The position numbers and the translations under genes were made by a program. DNA of 6,850 nucleotides. It comes from Candidatus Shapirobacteria bacterium. Lineage in GTDB: Bacteria > Patescibacteriota > Microgenomatia > UBA12405. Of this stretch, positions 1-5,967 are shown one piece after another. A model generated the notes under the pieces. The model searched no databases. It had not been told where the DNA came from and was given only the letters and a program-made list of their open reading frames with translations. The stretch is from assembly GCA_003647605.1 (NCBI GenBank), contig QMND01000034.1, positions 1-6,850 on the forward strand. The letters run 5' to 3'. The number at the start of each line of letters is the position of its first letter. Positions within the stretch are counted from its first letter, which is position 1.

Positions 1-122
1 CTACCTTCCAATAAAGACAAACTAACCCCTCTGTTGGTTATTATTAATAAATTAGTAGCTAAATAATTATGTAAACCTAATAGGCAAACATAAATGATCA
101 GTTTAAAACCTAGCTTTTTCAC
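1..122 (-). CDS. lspA: LspA-like signal peptidase II, N-terminal part (cut by left edge)
   Basis: A minus-strand reading frame enters from the end of the upstream zinc-finger gene and runs off the left edge; 40 codons are visible. It begins at a GTG at 122-120 (GTG AAA AAG), the only reasonable start I see, and overlaps the upstream gene by 20 bases. The protein starts M-K-K and has a hydrophobic first segment (residues 4-17). It then shows the LspA-type motif N-R-G-V-S-L-S-L-L (residues 30-38), corresponding to the family's N-x-G-x-(A/S)-F-x-L box. LspA cleaves the signal peptide of diacylglyceryl-modified prolipoproteins in the membrane. The catalytic aspartates lie further on and are outside the window. 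The D-x-x-(S/T)-K motif usually found after the first membrane segment is not recognisable. Two neighbours support the call: an Lgt-like protein, and a TraR/DksA gene, which I recall next to lspA in other bacteria. The assignment rests on a short stretch. Confidence 0.55.
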   Translation of the reverse strand, partial: MKKLGFKLIIYVCLLGLHNYLATNLLIITNRGVSLSLLEG

Positions 123-489
123 ACTTAACACACAAAGTCGCTTCAGGTTTAATCGCCAAACGATCAGTGTCAATCATTTTGCCACACTCTTCACAAACAC
201 CATACTTCCCAATCTTTAAACGACTCAAGGCTTTTCTAAACTGAACCATTTGTTTAGTTAAAAATTTAACTTTAACCTGCGACTCAAAATGACCCAACTG
301 TTCGTCCACATCTTCTTCCAAAGAATTGTTTAATACCCTGTTTTCATCTTTAAATGGATCTCCTCCCACTAAAGAGTTCTTGTTCTTTTTTAACTTTTCA
401 ATCCTTTTCTCTAAAAAAAACTTCACCGGTTTTAGTAAAAACATAGGAAAGCTAACTGCGTCTTTATTTAATTTAATCCTCTTTTTCAT
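103..489 (-). CDS. TraR/DksA-family C4 zinc-finger protein
   Basis: A 128-residue protein of the TraR/DksA family, whose members bind in the secondary channel of RNA polymerase and modulate initiation. The C-terminal zinc finger is intact: C99-x2-C102 and C120-x2-C123, with the typical run G-K-M-I-D-T-D-R-L between the pairs. The preceding segment (about 45-92) is predicted helical. It contains D-P-F (44-46) and an acidic stretch E-E-D-V-D-E (58-63) where DksA has its coiled-coil tip aspartates. The N-terminus is basic, with a short hydrophobic F-P-M-F-L-L-K-P stretch, resembling patescibacterial members I recall. The ATG at 489 is preceded by AAGGA about six bases upstream, the only clear Shine-Dalgarno in the window. 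It lies inside the upstream Lgt-like gene, which it overlaps by 17 bases. The gene ends TAA and is overlapped by the LspA-like gene, so the three are probably one operon. Its target promoters cannot be read from the sequence. Confidence 0.9.
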   Translation of the reverse strand: MKKRIKLNKDAVSFPMFLLKPVKFFLEKRIEKLKKNKNSLVGGDPFKDENRVLNNSLEEDVDEQLGHFESQVKVKFLTKQMVQFRKALSRLKIGKYGVCEECGKMIDTDRLAIKPEATLCVKCEKARF

Positions 490-1159
490 TGTTTTTCCTT
501 TTCCAAACTAATAACTTTCCTTTAGCACTCCCAAGCATAAACAAACCCAAGCCAAAAATCAAGCCCAAACCCAAAGCTAAAAATTGATGTTTTAATGGAA
601 ACAAAGACAAAATAGACAGGAAAAACATTAAAACAAAAGTCAAAGTATTGGCAAACAAAAAAACAAAACCCTTTCTCCCACTCTTATACCAATAAAAAGA
701 CCTATACTTAGTTTTAATCCACTTACTTAACAAATAAACAAACAACACTATCCCTAAACTTACTAATCCTTTTGAGCTTCTAAATTTCAACCATTCAACC
801 AATAACCACCAACTACTTGCCCCTAAGACAACTACTATCACATCTTCTATTACATTCCACCACTTCCAATCATTTTTTTTACTAAAAAACAGGGAAAAAA
901 CAACCAAAAAAACATAAGCCCCCCACCAGCTAAAACCACTCTTGTTCCACCAACTCAACCAATCCACCCAATTTTGATTCCAAACCCCCCAATTAGCCAA
1001 ACCATACCACAACCTTCCTCCCAACCAAGAAAAAAACACCAGTAACCAAGAAAAAACTATAACTTTCTGAGAATCATAATCTTTGGCCAACACCTTCCAT
1101 AATTGGTAATTAAAAAAAATCAAAACCAAACTAAACAAAAACCAAAACAAAATCTGCAT
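473..1159 (-). CDS. Degenerate Lgt-like polytopic membrane protein, probably non-catalytic
   Basis: A 228-residue integral membrane protein with about six or seven hydrophobic segments and a basic C-terminal tail. It resembles prolipoprotein diacylglyceryl transferase (Lgt). The G-G-R-L-W-Y-G-L box (47-54) matches Lgt G-A-R-L-x-Y-V-L. The segment S-G-F-S-W-W-G-A-Y (74-82) matches Lgt G-M-S-F-H-G-G-L with the histidine replaced by Trp. A charged loop and N-V-I-E-D (102-106) follow, where Lgt has its (A)-D-x-x-A helix. The Lgt signature G-R-x-G-N-F-x-N-G-E should come next, but the sequence there reads G-A-S-S-W-W-L-L-V-E, so the essential arginine and asparagine are missing. Trp is very abundant: 22 of 228 residues. 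Enzymatic activity is therefore doubtful; a scaffold or a changed function is possible. There is no Shine-Dalgarno before the ATG. The gene lies 30 bases after tRNA-Leu and overlaps the TraR/DksA gene. Membrane location is firm; the Lgt relationship is moderately sure. Confidence 0.65.
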   Translation of the reverse strand: MQILFWFLFSLVLIFFNYQLWKVLAKDYDSQKVIVFSWLLVFFSWLGGRLWYGLANWGVWNQNWVDWLSWWNKSGFSWWGAYVFLVVFSLFFSKKNDWKWWNVIEDVIVVVLGASSWWLLVEWLKFRSSKGLVSLGIVLFVYLLSKWIKTKYRSFYWYKSGRKGFVFLFANTLTFVLMFFLSILSLFPLKHQFLALGLGLIFGLGLFMLGSAKGKLLVWKRKNNEKED

Positions 1160-1189
1160 AATTATATTTTAACAAACCACTTATTTTTT

Positions 1190-1277
1190 TGGTGCCGAGG
1201 GAGGGAGTCGAACCCTCACGAACATAAAGTCCATAGCTTTTTGAGAGCTACGCGTATACCAATTCCGCCACCTCGGC
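1190..1277 (-). tRNA. tRNA-Leu(CAA)
   Basis: A complete class II tRNA on the minus strand. The acceptor stem GCCGAGG/CCTCGGC pairs fully. The anticodon stem TAGCT/AGCTA encloses loop CTCAAAA, giving anticodon CAA, which reads UUG. A long variable arm with a four-pair stem (GGAC/GTTC) fits leucine. The T arm is GAGGG-TTCGACT-CCCTC. The discriminator is A (1193), and the CCA end is encoded (1192-1190), followed by an A-rich run. The gene lies 54 bases after the dnaB stop and 30 bases before the Lgt-like gene, all on the same strand. It may be cut out of a longer transcript, since I see no terminator on either side. Only weak -10-like sequences (for example TAAAAT at 1296-1291) precede it. Confidence 0.97.
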
Positions 1278-1331
1278 TAACTTTAATCATATTTTATCTC
1301 ATCCAACCCCAAAAATCACTTGCCTAAAAAC

Positions 1332-2639
1332 CTACTTATTATTTTCTATATCAAAAAAACTAACCTGTTTACCGTTGAAATACAAGTCTATCTCCCCTAC
1401 TGCACCATTTCGATGTTTAGCAATAGTACAACTAATTTTTTCCCTTATCTCTTCATCATTCCTATGCAAAAACATGACCACATCGGCATCCTGTTCTATA
1501 CTACCCGACTCCCTCAAATCCGACAATCTCGGTTTCCCCCCTCTAGCCTCCATAGCCCGACTTAATTGAGCTGCCGCCAACACCGGTACTTTCAACTCTC
1601 TGGCTAAATTCTTCAAACCCTGCGAAATTTCCGACACCTCTTGAACTCTATTGTCTCTACTCATTCCATGCATCAATTGTAAATAATCAACAAAAATAAA
1701 CTTAATATTTTTATCGGCCTGTAACCGCCTAGCCCTAGTTCTCATCTCAGTTACCGTCAAACCAGGCGTATCATCAATATATAATGGAGCTTCAGCTAAA
1801 ACCCCCATAGCTTCCGATAAAGAATTGAAATCATGATCGCTTAATTGACCCGTTTTCAGTTTCCAAGCATCAATCAAACCTTGTCTAACCAACAACCTAT
1901 CCACTAGTTCCTCCTTACTCATTTCCAAAGAAAAAACACAAGTCGGAATTTTTTCCTCCACGGCCACATGTCTAGCAACATTCAAACCAAAGGCTGTCTT
2001 ACCTACCCCTGGCCTAGCCGCCAAAATCAACAAATTACTATCCTGCATTCCTGCCAACATTCTATCTAAAACTTTAAAACCAGACGGCACTCCTCTCAAA
2101 CCAGTTCCCATTTTTTGTAATTCGTCCAAACGATCAAAACTGGCTGTTAAAATTTCTTTAATCGAATGCGGATCGTTCTTAAAATGACTTTTTGTCAAAG
2201 CAAATATCTCCTGTTCTGCCATGTCTAACATCTCTTCTGAGTCAATAGTTTCGTCAAAAGCCTTCTCGCCTATTTTAGTCGCTACTGAAATCAATTCTCG
2301 TTTAGCCGACAAAGCCTTGATAGTCCTACCATAAGTTTCAATATTAGAAGCTGTCGGCACCTCATTAGCCAACTTACTCAAAAAAGCCTTACCCCCCACC
2401 CTAGTTAAAATCTTCTTTTGCCTTAACTTTTCTGATACTGTTACAATATCAATAGGCTCCCTGTTGTCATACAAAGCCAACATTACTTCAAAAATATCAC
2501 TATGTCTCAAATCATAAAAATGTTCTGGTCTCAAAAAATCCGATACCATCAGAATCGCTTCATTATCAATTAGAATCGAACCTAAGACCGACTTCTCCAC
2601 TTCTTCCGAATGAGGTGGAATTTTCAACTTACTAACCAT
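1332..2639 (-). CDS. dnaB: Replicative DNA helicase DnaB
   Basis: A 435-residue replicative helicase, the hexameric ATP-driven motor that unwinds DNA at the fork and recruits primase. Full length for the family. The N-terminal helical domain (about 8-110) opens with the typical P-P-H-S-x-E-x-E-x-S-V-L-G-S-I-L-I. After the linker, the RecA-like domain (about 180-435) has Walker A A-R-P-G-V-G-K-T (208-215) and the F-S-L-E-M-S segment with E239. It also has Walker B F-V-D-Y-L-Q-L-M (316-323, D318) and the C-terminal S-D-L-R-E-S-G-S-I-E-Q-D-A-D block (373-386) that carries contacts to the neighbouring subunit. No intein is present. The ATG at 2639 lies three bases after the stop of the MBL-like gene and has no Shine-Dalgarno, so translation is probably coupled. 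The gene ends TAG. It lies on the G-rich strand, as expected for a leading-strand gene. Confidence 0.98.
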   Translation of the reverse strand: MVSKLKIPPHSEEVEKSVLGSILIDNEAILMVSDFLRPEHFYDLRHSDIFEVMLALYDNREPIDIVTVSEKLRQKKILTRVGGKAFLSKLANEVPTASNIETYGRTIKALSAKRELISVATKIGEKAFDETIDSEEMLDMAEQEIFALTKSHFKNDPHSIKEILTASFDRLDELQKMGTGLRGVPSGFKVLDRMLAGMQDSNLLILAARPGVGKTAFGLNVARHVAVEEKIPTCVFSLEMSKEELVDRLLVRQGLIDAWKLKTGQLSDHDFNSLSEAMGVLAEAPLYIDDTPGLTVTEMRTRARRLQADKNIKFIFVDYLQLMHGMSRDNRVQEVSEISQGLKNLARELKVPVLAAAQLSRAMEARGGKPRLSDLRESGSIEQDADVVMFLHRNDEEIREKISCTIAKHRNGAVGEIDLYFNGKQVSFFDIENNK

Positions 2640-2642
2640 AAA

Positions 2643-3206
2643 CTATTCTAACACTACTATTTCCATTCCCTCAGGCAACTCAATTCTGCTCCCAATCTTC
2701 AACACCTCTTCTTTTTCCTTTCCTTCCACATCAAATAAATCCAAAAAGCTTTTCAACATACCATCGTCTTTCTTATAACCCATTGGCACCACATAATTAA
2801 CCCCCCATTTTCTCAACCATGTCGGTAATTTTTTCAACATCTCTCCCTGTTTGTCATCTAGACTAAACAACATCACATCTGCTTCCAAATCAGCTACTTT
2901 AGACAATTCTTTCTCATTAGGTTCTTCCACCATTCCTTCCAAATAGGCCACTTTGATTCCCCCTACTTCCACCAAATAAACCACTGACCCCCCAACCTCA
3001 ATTGCTTTAATATGATTTCCACCTCTCTCATACTCCCCCGCTCCCGCTACCATTAAATAATCATCATCAGCTAAAAACTTTCCTCCCCCAATTACAATTC
3101 CTTTTTTTAAAAAATCCAAATCATCGCTATCCTTAGGTCTTAACAAAAATGATGTCTTTTTAAATTTTAACTTAAACTTTTTATTTCCTAAATATTTTAG
3201 TTCCAT
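2643..3206 (-). CDS. Metallo-beta-lactamase-fold protein lacking the metal site
   Basis: A 187-residue protein resembling the small UlaG-like/Lactamase_B_3 group of metallo-beta-lactamase-fold proteins. It starts M-E-L-K-Y-L-G like the family's M-E-I-x-x-x-G-H. It keeps the G-A-G-E-Y-E block (55-60; family G-P-G-E-Y-E) and the V-Y-L-V-E-V-x-G-I-K-V-A-Y-L strands (76-89). It also keeps an A-D-V-M-L-F strand and a late V-P-M-G-Y-K (140-145; family I-P-M-H-Y-K). Every metal ligand appears lost. No H-x-H-x-D-H is present, the G-D aspartate position reads E-G-M (90-92), and the late histidine is glycine. The only histidine is H65. Hydrolase activity is therefore unlikely, and a binding or structural role is inferred. 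The gene ends TAG three bases before dnaB and is probably co-transcribed with it, so a role near replication is conceivable but unproven. There is no Shine-Dalgarno at the ATG. Confidence 0.6.
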   Translation of the reverse strand: MELKYLGNKKFKLKFKKTSFLLRPKDSDDLDFLKKGIVIGGGKFLADDDYLMVAGAGEYERGGNHIKAIEVGGSVVYLVEVGGIKVAYLEGMVEEPNEKELSKVADLEADVMLFSLDDKQGEMLKKLPTWLRKWGVNYVVPMGYKKDDGMLKSFLDLFDVEGKEKEEVLKIGSRIELPEGMEIVVLE

Positions 3207-3260
3207 AATTAAACAACAATTTTTAAATGATACTCTATTATGATATCATCTACTTTGAAT
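3207..3260. promoter_or_regulatory. Divergent intergenic region with a 10-bp palindrome
   Basis: Only 33 bases separate the divergent starts at 3206 (minus) and 3240 (plus), or 54 if the plus gene starts at 3261. Both transcripts must begin here or inside the opposite gene. The perfect palindrome ATGATATCAT (3240-3249) overlaps the first plus-strand start codon, and a second ATGATA lies at 3227-3232. -10-like hexamers exist in both directions (TATGAT at 3239-3244; CATAAT on the minus strand at 3242-3237), but no convincing -35 boxes accompany them. An operator role for the palindrome is a guess. Confidence 0.3.
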
Positions 3261-3719
3261 ATGCTAAAGGAATTATTTCTCGCAATTTTAATAGGTGGAA
3301 TTTTGGGCTTCACCGTTACTGGAGGTATTTGGAATTTCAAACACAAAAAAAGTTCCCCCAAGCCTACTACCCCAACCCCAACTATTAGTTTAGACAATTC
3401 AAACACCTCCCCTAGTCCCAATCCAACCGGTCAAACTACCACCAAAGCCTCTAATTTTCTCGACATCAACCAACCACAAGACCAAACCATTATTGACCAA
3501 GACACTATCAAAATAAAAGGGCAAACCACACCTCTCAGCCAAGTAGTCATTCTTGTTAACAATCAAAGTTTTTTCATTGAAGCCAATCAGCAAGGCAATT
3601 TTAGCCAAAAAATAGAATTGGAAGGTGGGGCCAACCTAATTCAAATTAGTTCAATCGACCCCAATGACAATCAAATAGATAAAGAAATTTTAATCACTTA
3701 TTCAACCGCCAAAATATAA
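3240..3719 (+). CDS. Membrane-anchored Ig-like domain surface protein
   Basis: A 159-residue protein whose exact family I cannot name. A single N-terminal membrane anchor (about 11-30) is followed by basic residues and a Pro/Thr/Ser/Asn-rich linker (about 38-70). The C-terminal domain (about 74-156) has the strand pattern of a bacterial Ig-like fold (Big or glucodextranase-B type). It reads I-N-x-P, then I-x-I-K-G-Q-T, V-V-I-L-V-N, F-x-x-K-I-E-L-x-G-G-A-N-L-I-Q-I, and ends I-L-I-T-Y. Such modules usually sit outside the membrane and mediate adhesion or assembly. The start is uncertain. The ATG at 3240 gives seven extra residues, while the ATG at 3261 (M-L-K-E-L-F-L) gives a more typical anchor; neither has a Shine-Dalgarno. 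Its stop TAA overlaps the next gene's ATG by one base (TAATG), so the two are translationally coupled. The protein is rich in Gln, Asn and Thr. Confidence 0.75.
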   Translation: MISSTLNMLKELFLAILIGGILGFTVTGGIWNFKHKKSSPKPTTPTPTISLDNSNTSPSPNPTGQTTTKASNFLDINQPQDQTIIDQDTIKIKGQTTPLSQVVILVNNQSFFIEANQQGNFSQKIELEGGANLIQISSIDPNDNQIDKEILITYSTAKI

Positions 3720-4477
3720 TGAAAATCAAAAACATTGCTATTTTAGGTCTAATTAGTCTTTCTTTTCCCATTCAACTTTTAGCTCAACAAGCTACCATCA
3801 GTTCTAGTCCTACCGATACTCAAACACTAGGCACAACTAAAGAAATCCAAAAAATTCGCCAAACTGTCCAAGAAAAAGTTAAGAAAAAGTTGAATAAAAT
3901 CATCGACAAGGTTGAAACCAGGCAAGCCTGGTTAGGAAGCGTAACCCAAATTGAAAACCAACAAATCACCATTAGTTTTAAAGATAAAAATGGACAAGAT
4001 ATTCAAAAAATCATTAAATGCCAAGATGATACTGTTTTTATTAGTCTCAACCGACAAAAAACTAGTTTAAGTAAAATAAAAAAAGGTCAAATTATCTTAG
4101 CTATGGGATTTTTTACCCCAAACCCCCAACAACAAATTGATATTCTCAAAGCCAAGAGAATTGTTGTTTCTAAAAACAGCCTTCAAGAAATTAGAAAAAA
4201 AATTGTTGTAGGCACTGTTAGAGATATTTCTCAAACTAACTCAGTTTTTACCATAACTTCCCTATCCGATTCTCAACAACAATATCAAATAAAATATTCC
4301 ACCAAACTTATCAAGCTTAAACAAATTAAACTAAGAAACAAAATGATTGTTATTCTCAAAGCCGACCCCAAACACAAAAACGATTTTATCTTAGTTGATT
4401 ACAAAATTATCCCCACTACTACCACCACCTCTTCTCCATCTCCATCTTCTTCCACATCTCCCACCCCAACCGAATAG
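3719..4477 (+). CDS. Secreted protein with two DUF5666-like repeats
   Basis: A 252-residue exported protein. A signal peptide (1-22, K-I-K then a hydrophobic core ending L-L-A before Q-Q) is followed by a Ser/Thr-rich stretch. A charged, probably helical segment comes next (about 40-68, containing E-K-V-K-K-K-L-N-K-I). Two similar beta-rich units follow, about 72-150 and 162-232. Each opens with G-(S/T)-V-x-x-I and runs through alternating strands to a K-x-x-x-I/L-V-x end. The first contains K-K-G-Q-I-I-L-A-M-G, typical of the OB-like DUF5666 fold that I recall from patescibacterial proteins. The last 20 residues are a Pro/Ser/Thr tail (T-T-T-T-T-S-S-P-S-P onwards), like a wall-spanning or glycosylated linker. 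The function is unknown. Coupling with the preceding Ig-like gene suggests a two-component envelope structure. Gln makes up 26 of 252 residues. It ends TAG, seven bases from the convergent ATPase gene, with no clear terminator between. Confidence 0.7.
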   Translation: MKIKNIAILGLISLSFPIQLLAQQATISSSPTDTQTLGTTKEIQKIRQTVQEKVKKKLNKIIDKVETRQAWLGSVTQIENQQITISFKDKNGQDIQKIIKCQDDTVFISLNRQKTSLSKIKKGQIILAMGFFTPNPQQQIDILKAKRIVVSKNSLQEIRKKIVVGTVRDISQTNSVFTITSLSDSQQQYQIKYSTKLIKLKQIKLRNKMIVILKADPKHKNDFILVDYKIIPTTTTTSSPSPSSSTSPTPTE

Positions 4478-4484
4478 CTTAAAA

Positions 4485-5645
4485 TTAAATTTTCACAAAC
4501 TGTCTCCAGTTTTGCACCATCACTCCAGATGTTTGCCCATATCCTTCCCCACCATAAACCAAATATTTAGCCAACCTATATTTTCCCTCTAATAAAGGAC
4601 TCACCTTTTTAATATTTTTCAAAAAATCAGAGTTAAATGTCTGCCCCAATTTAATTTCTACCAAACTCTTATTCAACCCCCTATCCACCAACAAATCAAT
4701 CTCCACTCCTTTGCTATCTCTCCAAAAATAAAGCCCCTCATTTTTTCTATGATTATAAACATATTTTAACTTTTCCATAATAATAAAATTCTCAAACAAA
4801 GAACCGTAAATAAAATGTTTCTTTAATTCTTCAACCGAATTAATACCCAGCAAATAAGCCACCAAACCTGTATCACTAAAATAAACTTTTGGACTCTTTA
4901 CCAATCTTTTAGACACATTTTCAAAAAAAGGCTGTAATCGCACCACCAAATAACTAGCTTCCAAAATACTTAACCATTCCTCCACTGTCTTAACACTGAT
5001 ACCTACATCGTCAGCCAAAGAAACCTTGTTCAAAAGTTGCCCCACCCTACCCGCCAATAATCCCAAAAATCTTTGAAAATTACTTAAATTGCCAATATTT
5101 TTAATTGAACGCACATCTCTGGTGATATAAGTATTAGTTAAATCTCTATAAAAATCGACAGGGCTGATATTCCGACTATAAACAGCCGGAAAAAATCCCT
5201 TCCATAATAATTCAGCTATTTCCAATTTATCTTTATACTTGCCCAATTCTTCATAACTCAAAGGCAATAACTCAAAAATGGCCACTCTACCAGCCAAAGA
5301 TTGAGATACTGTCTCAGAAATTTTGAAATTCTGTGAACCAGTAATCACAAATTGGCCATTAATTTTTTGCTCGTCAACTTCAACTTGAATAAAAGAAACT
5401 AACTCAGGCACCATTTGTACTTCATCAATAATCATTTTCTGACCACTTCCCAACTTAAGAAAAGATCTAGGGTCTTTTTGGGCTATCAACCTTTCGTCTG
5501 GATTTTCCAAATTTTTATATTTATAATCCTTAAAAATTTGCTTAACCAAAGTAGTTTTTCCCGACTGGCGAGGCCCAGTCACCTGAATAACCGGATATTT
5601 ACTTCTCAATTCATCTATCTTTTTTCTAATCTGTCTTTTCAACAT
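4485..5645 (-). CDS. AAA_14/DUF4143-family ATPase with nuclease-like C-terminus
   Basis: A member of the AAA_14 + DUF4143 ATP-binding family, common in archaea and patescibacteria and often patchily distributed. I place the start at the ATG at 5645 (M-L-K-R-Q, 386 residues). A TTG at 5651 would add two residues but overlaps the likely -10 box. In 388-residue numbering, Walker A is G-P-R-Q-S-G-K-T-T (26-34) and Walker B M-I-I-D-E-V-Q (73-79). The sensor-1 segment is F-V-I-T-G-S-Q (101-107), and S-L-A-G-R (118-122) precedes the family's L-x-P-L-S-Y-E-E-L. DUF4143 begins near 167 (F-Y-R-D-L-x-x-T-Y-I-x-R-D-V). A helix-turn-helix-like segment follows (about 211-230). The end has F-W-R-D-x-x-G-V-E-I-D (299-309) and V-E-I-K (321-324), a PD-(D/E)XK-like pattern with E307, D309, E322 and K324. 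The cellular role of the family is not established; defence, toxin-antitoxin-like and mobile-element links have been proposed. It stands alone, convergent with the surface genes. Confidence 0.88.
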   Translation of the reverse strand: MLKRQIRKKIDELRSKYPVIQVTGPRQSGKTTLVKQIFKDYKYKNLENPDERLIAQKDPRSFLKLGSGQKMIIDEVQMVPELVSFIQVEVDEQKINGQFVITGSQNFKISETVSQSLAGRVAIFELLPLSYEELGKYKDKLEIAELLWKGFFPAVYSRNISPVDFYRDLTNTYITRDVRSIKNIGNLSNFQRFLGLLAGRVGQLLNKVSLADDVGISVKTVEEWLSILEASYLVVRLQPFFENVSKRLVKSPKVYFSDTGLVAYLLGINSVEELKKHFIYGSLFENFIIMEKLKYVYNHRKNEGLYFWRDSKGVEIDLLVDRGLNKSLVEIKLGQTFNSDFLKNIKKVSPLLEGKYRLAKYLVYGGEGYGQTSGVMVQNWRQFVKI

Positions 5646-5650
5646 AACCA

Positions 5651-5679
5651 ATTATATCAATTTCTCTACATTTGCACAA
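5651..5679 (-). promoter_or_regulatory. Possible leaderless promoter of the AAA_14 ATPase gene
   Basis: On the minus strand a perfect TATAAT (5656-5651) lies five bases before the ATG at 5645. A TTGTGC (5679-5674, three of six consensus positions) lies exactly 17 bases upstream of it. Initiation six or so bases after the -10 box would fall on the A of the ATG, so the mRNA would have no leader. This fits the lack of a Shine-Dalgarno and argues against the TTG start at 5651. Chance TATAAT matches are common in AT-rich DNA. Confidence 0.4.
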
Positions 5680-5704
5680 TATTGGACTCCCACTCCAAAA
5701 TTGT
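5676..5704. repeat. 11-bp inverted repeat (10/11) with 7-base loop
   Basis: Arms ACAATATTGGA (5676-5686) and TCCAAAATTGT (5694-5704) pair at ten of eleven positions around the loop CTCCCAC. The left arm overlaps the -35 position of the putative ATPase promoter, so it could be an operator for a dimeric regulator. Neither strand has a T-run after it, so it is not a terminator. Confidence 0.5.
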
Positions 5705-5898
5705 ACGATTTCCTCTATGACATATTCCACCTTTTACATCTCCTACGGAACCCGCCTACAATAGCTATGGCTATAACCTTCTTCCTCCTTGCCTCTCTTA
5801 CTTCTTTCATATACAATCAACCCAATGTTTAATCAAAGCAAATTATTCCATCACCACCGCTTCTTTTAACTCGGCGGACTAATTTGTCTCAAAAACAC
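5705..5898. other. Gene-free stretch with a pyrimidine tract
   Basis: This is the core of the roughly 320 bases between the ATPase start and tRNA-His. I find no convincing gene; the longest readings on either strand are short and lack initiation signals. From 5777 to 5808 the plus strand is almost purely pyrimidine (30 of 32, exceptions g5791 and a5800). ATAGC-TATG-GCTAT (5761-5774) is a five-pair hairpin. Because a terminator on the plus strand follows directly, a small untranslated RNA or the decayed end of a gene may lie here; neither is shown. Confidence 0.35.
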
Positions 5899-5923
5899 AA
5901 TCCCGCCAAGCGCGGGATTTTTT
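5899..5923 (+). terminator. Rho-independent terminator upstream of tRNA-His
   Basis: Stem AATCCCGC (5899-5906) and GCGGGATT (5912-5919) form eight perfect pairs around the loop CAAGC. The run of T's from 5918 to 5923 completes an intrinsic terminator on the plus strand. No plus-strand gene ends in front of it. On the minus strand the U-tract is interrupted (TTGTGTTTTT), so termination there would be weaker. It would insulate the tRNA-His/hisS unit from upstream transcription. Confidence 0.8.
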
Positions 5924-5967
5924 AATAAGTGTTAGAATTAAAAAGTAAATAATTTAAACTTTTACAT

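Noticed and set aside
1161..1166. TATAAT on the minus strand just before the Lgt-like ATG
   Set aside because: It ends one base before the ATG, so transcription would begin inside the gene; it is probably chance in an AT-rich leader.
4478..4493. AAAATT-A-AATTTT as a bidirectional terminator between the convergent genes
   Set aside because: All A/T with a one-base loop; it could not form a stable RNA hairpin.
5715..5810. A 31-codon minus-strand reading frame (M-K-E-V-R-E-A-R-R-K-K...) in the gene-free gap
   Set aside because: It is short and its Lys/Arg/Glu content simply reflects the purine-rich strand. There is no ribosome-binding site, and I recognise no family. Conservation in relatives would be needed to revive it.
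5740..5923. T-box riboswitch upstream of hisS (GGAACCCGCC near 5745 plus a terminator)
   Set aside because: The T-box core sequence is not present, the resemblance is partial, and it lies about 150 bases from the terminator instead of in the antiterminator. tRNA-His also lies between the terminator and hisS.
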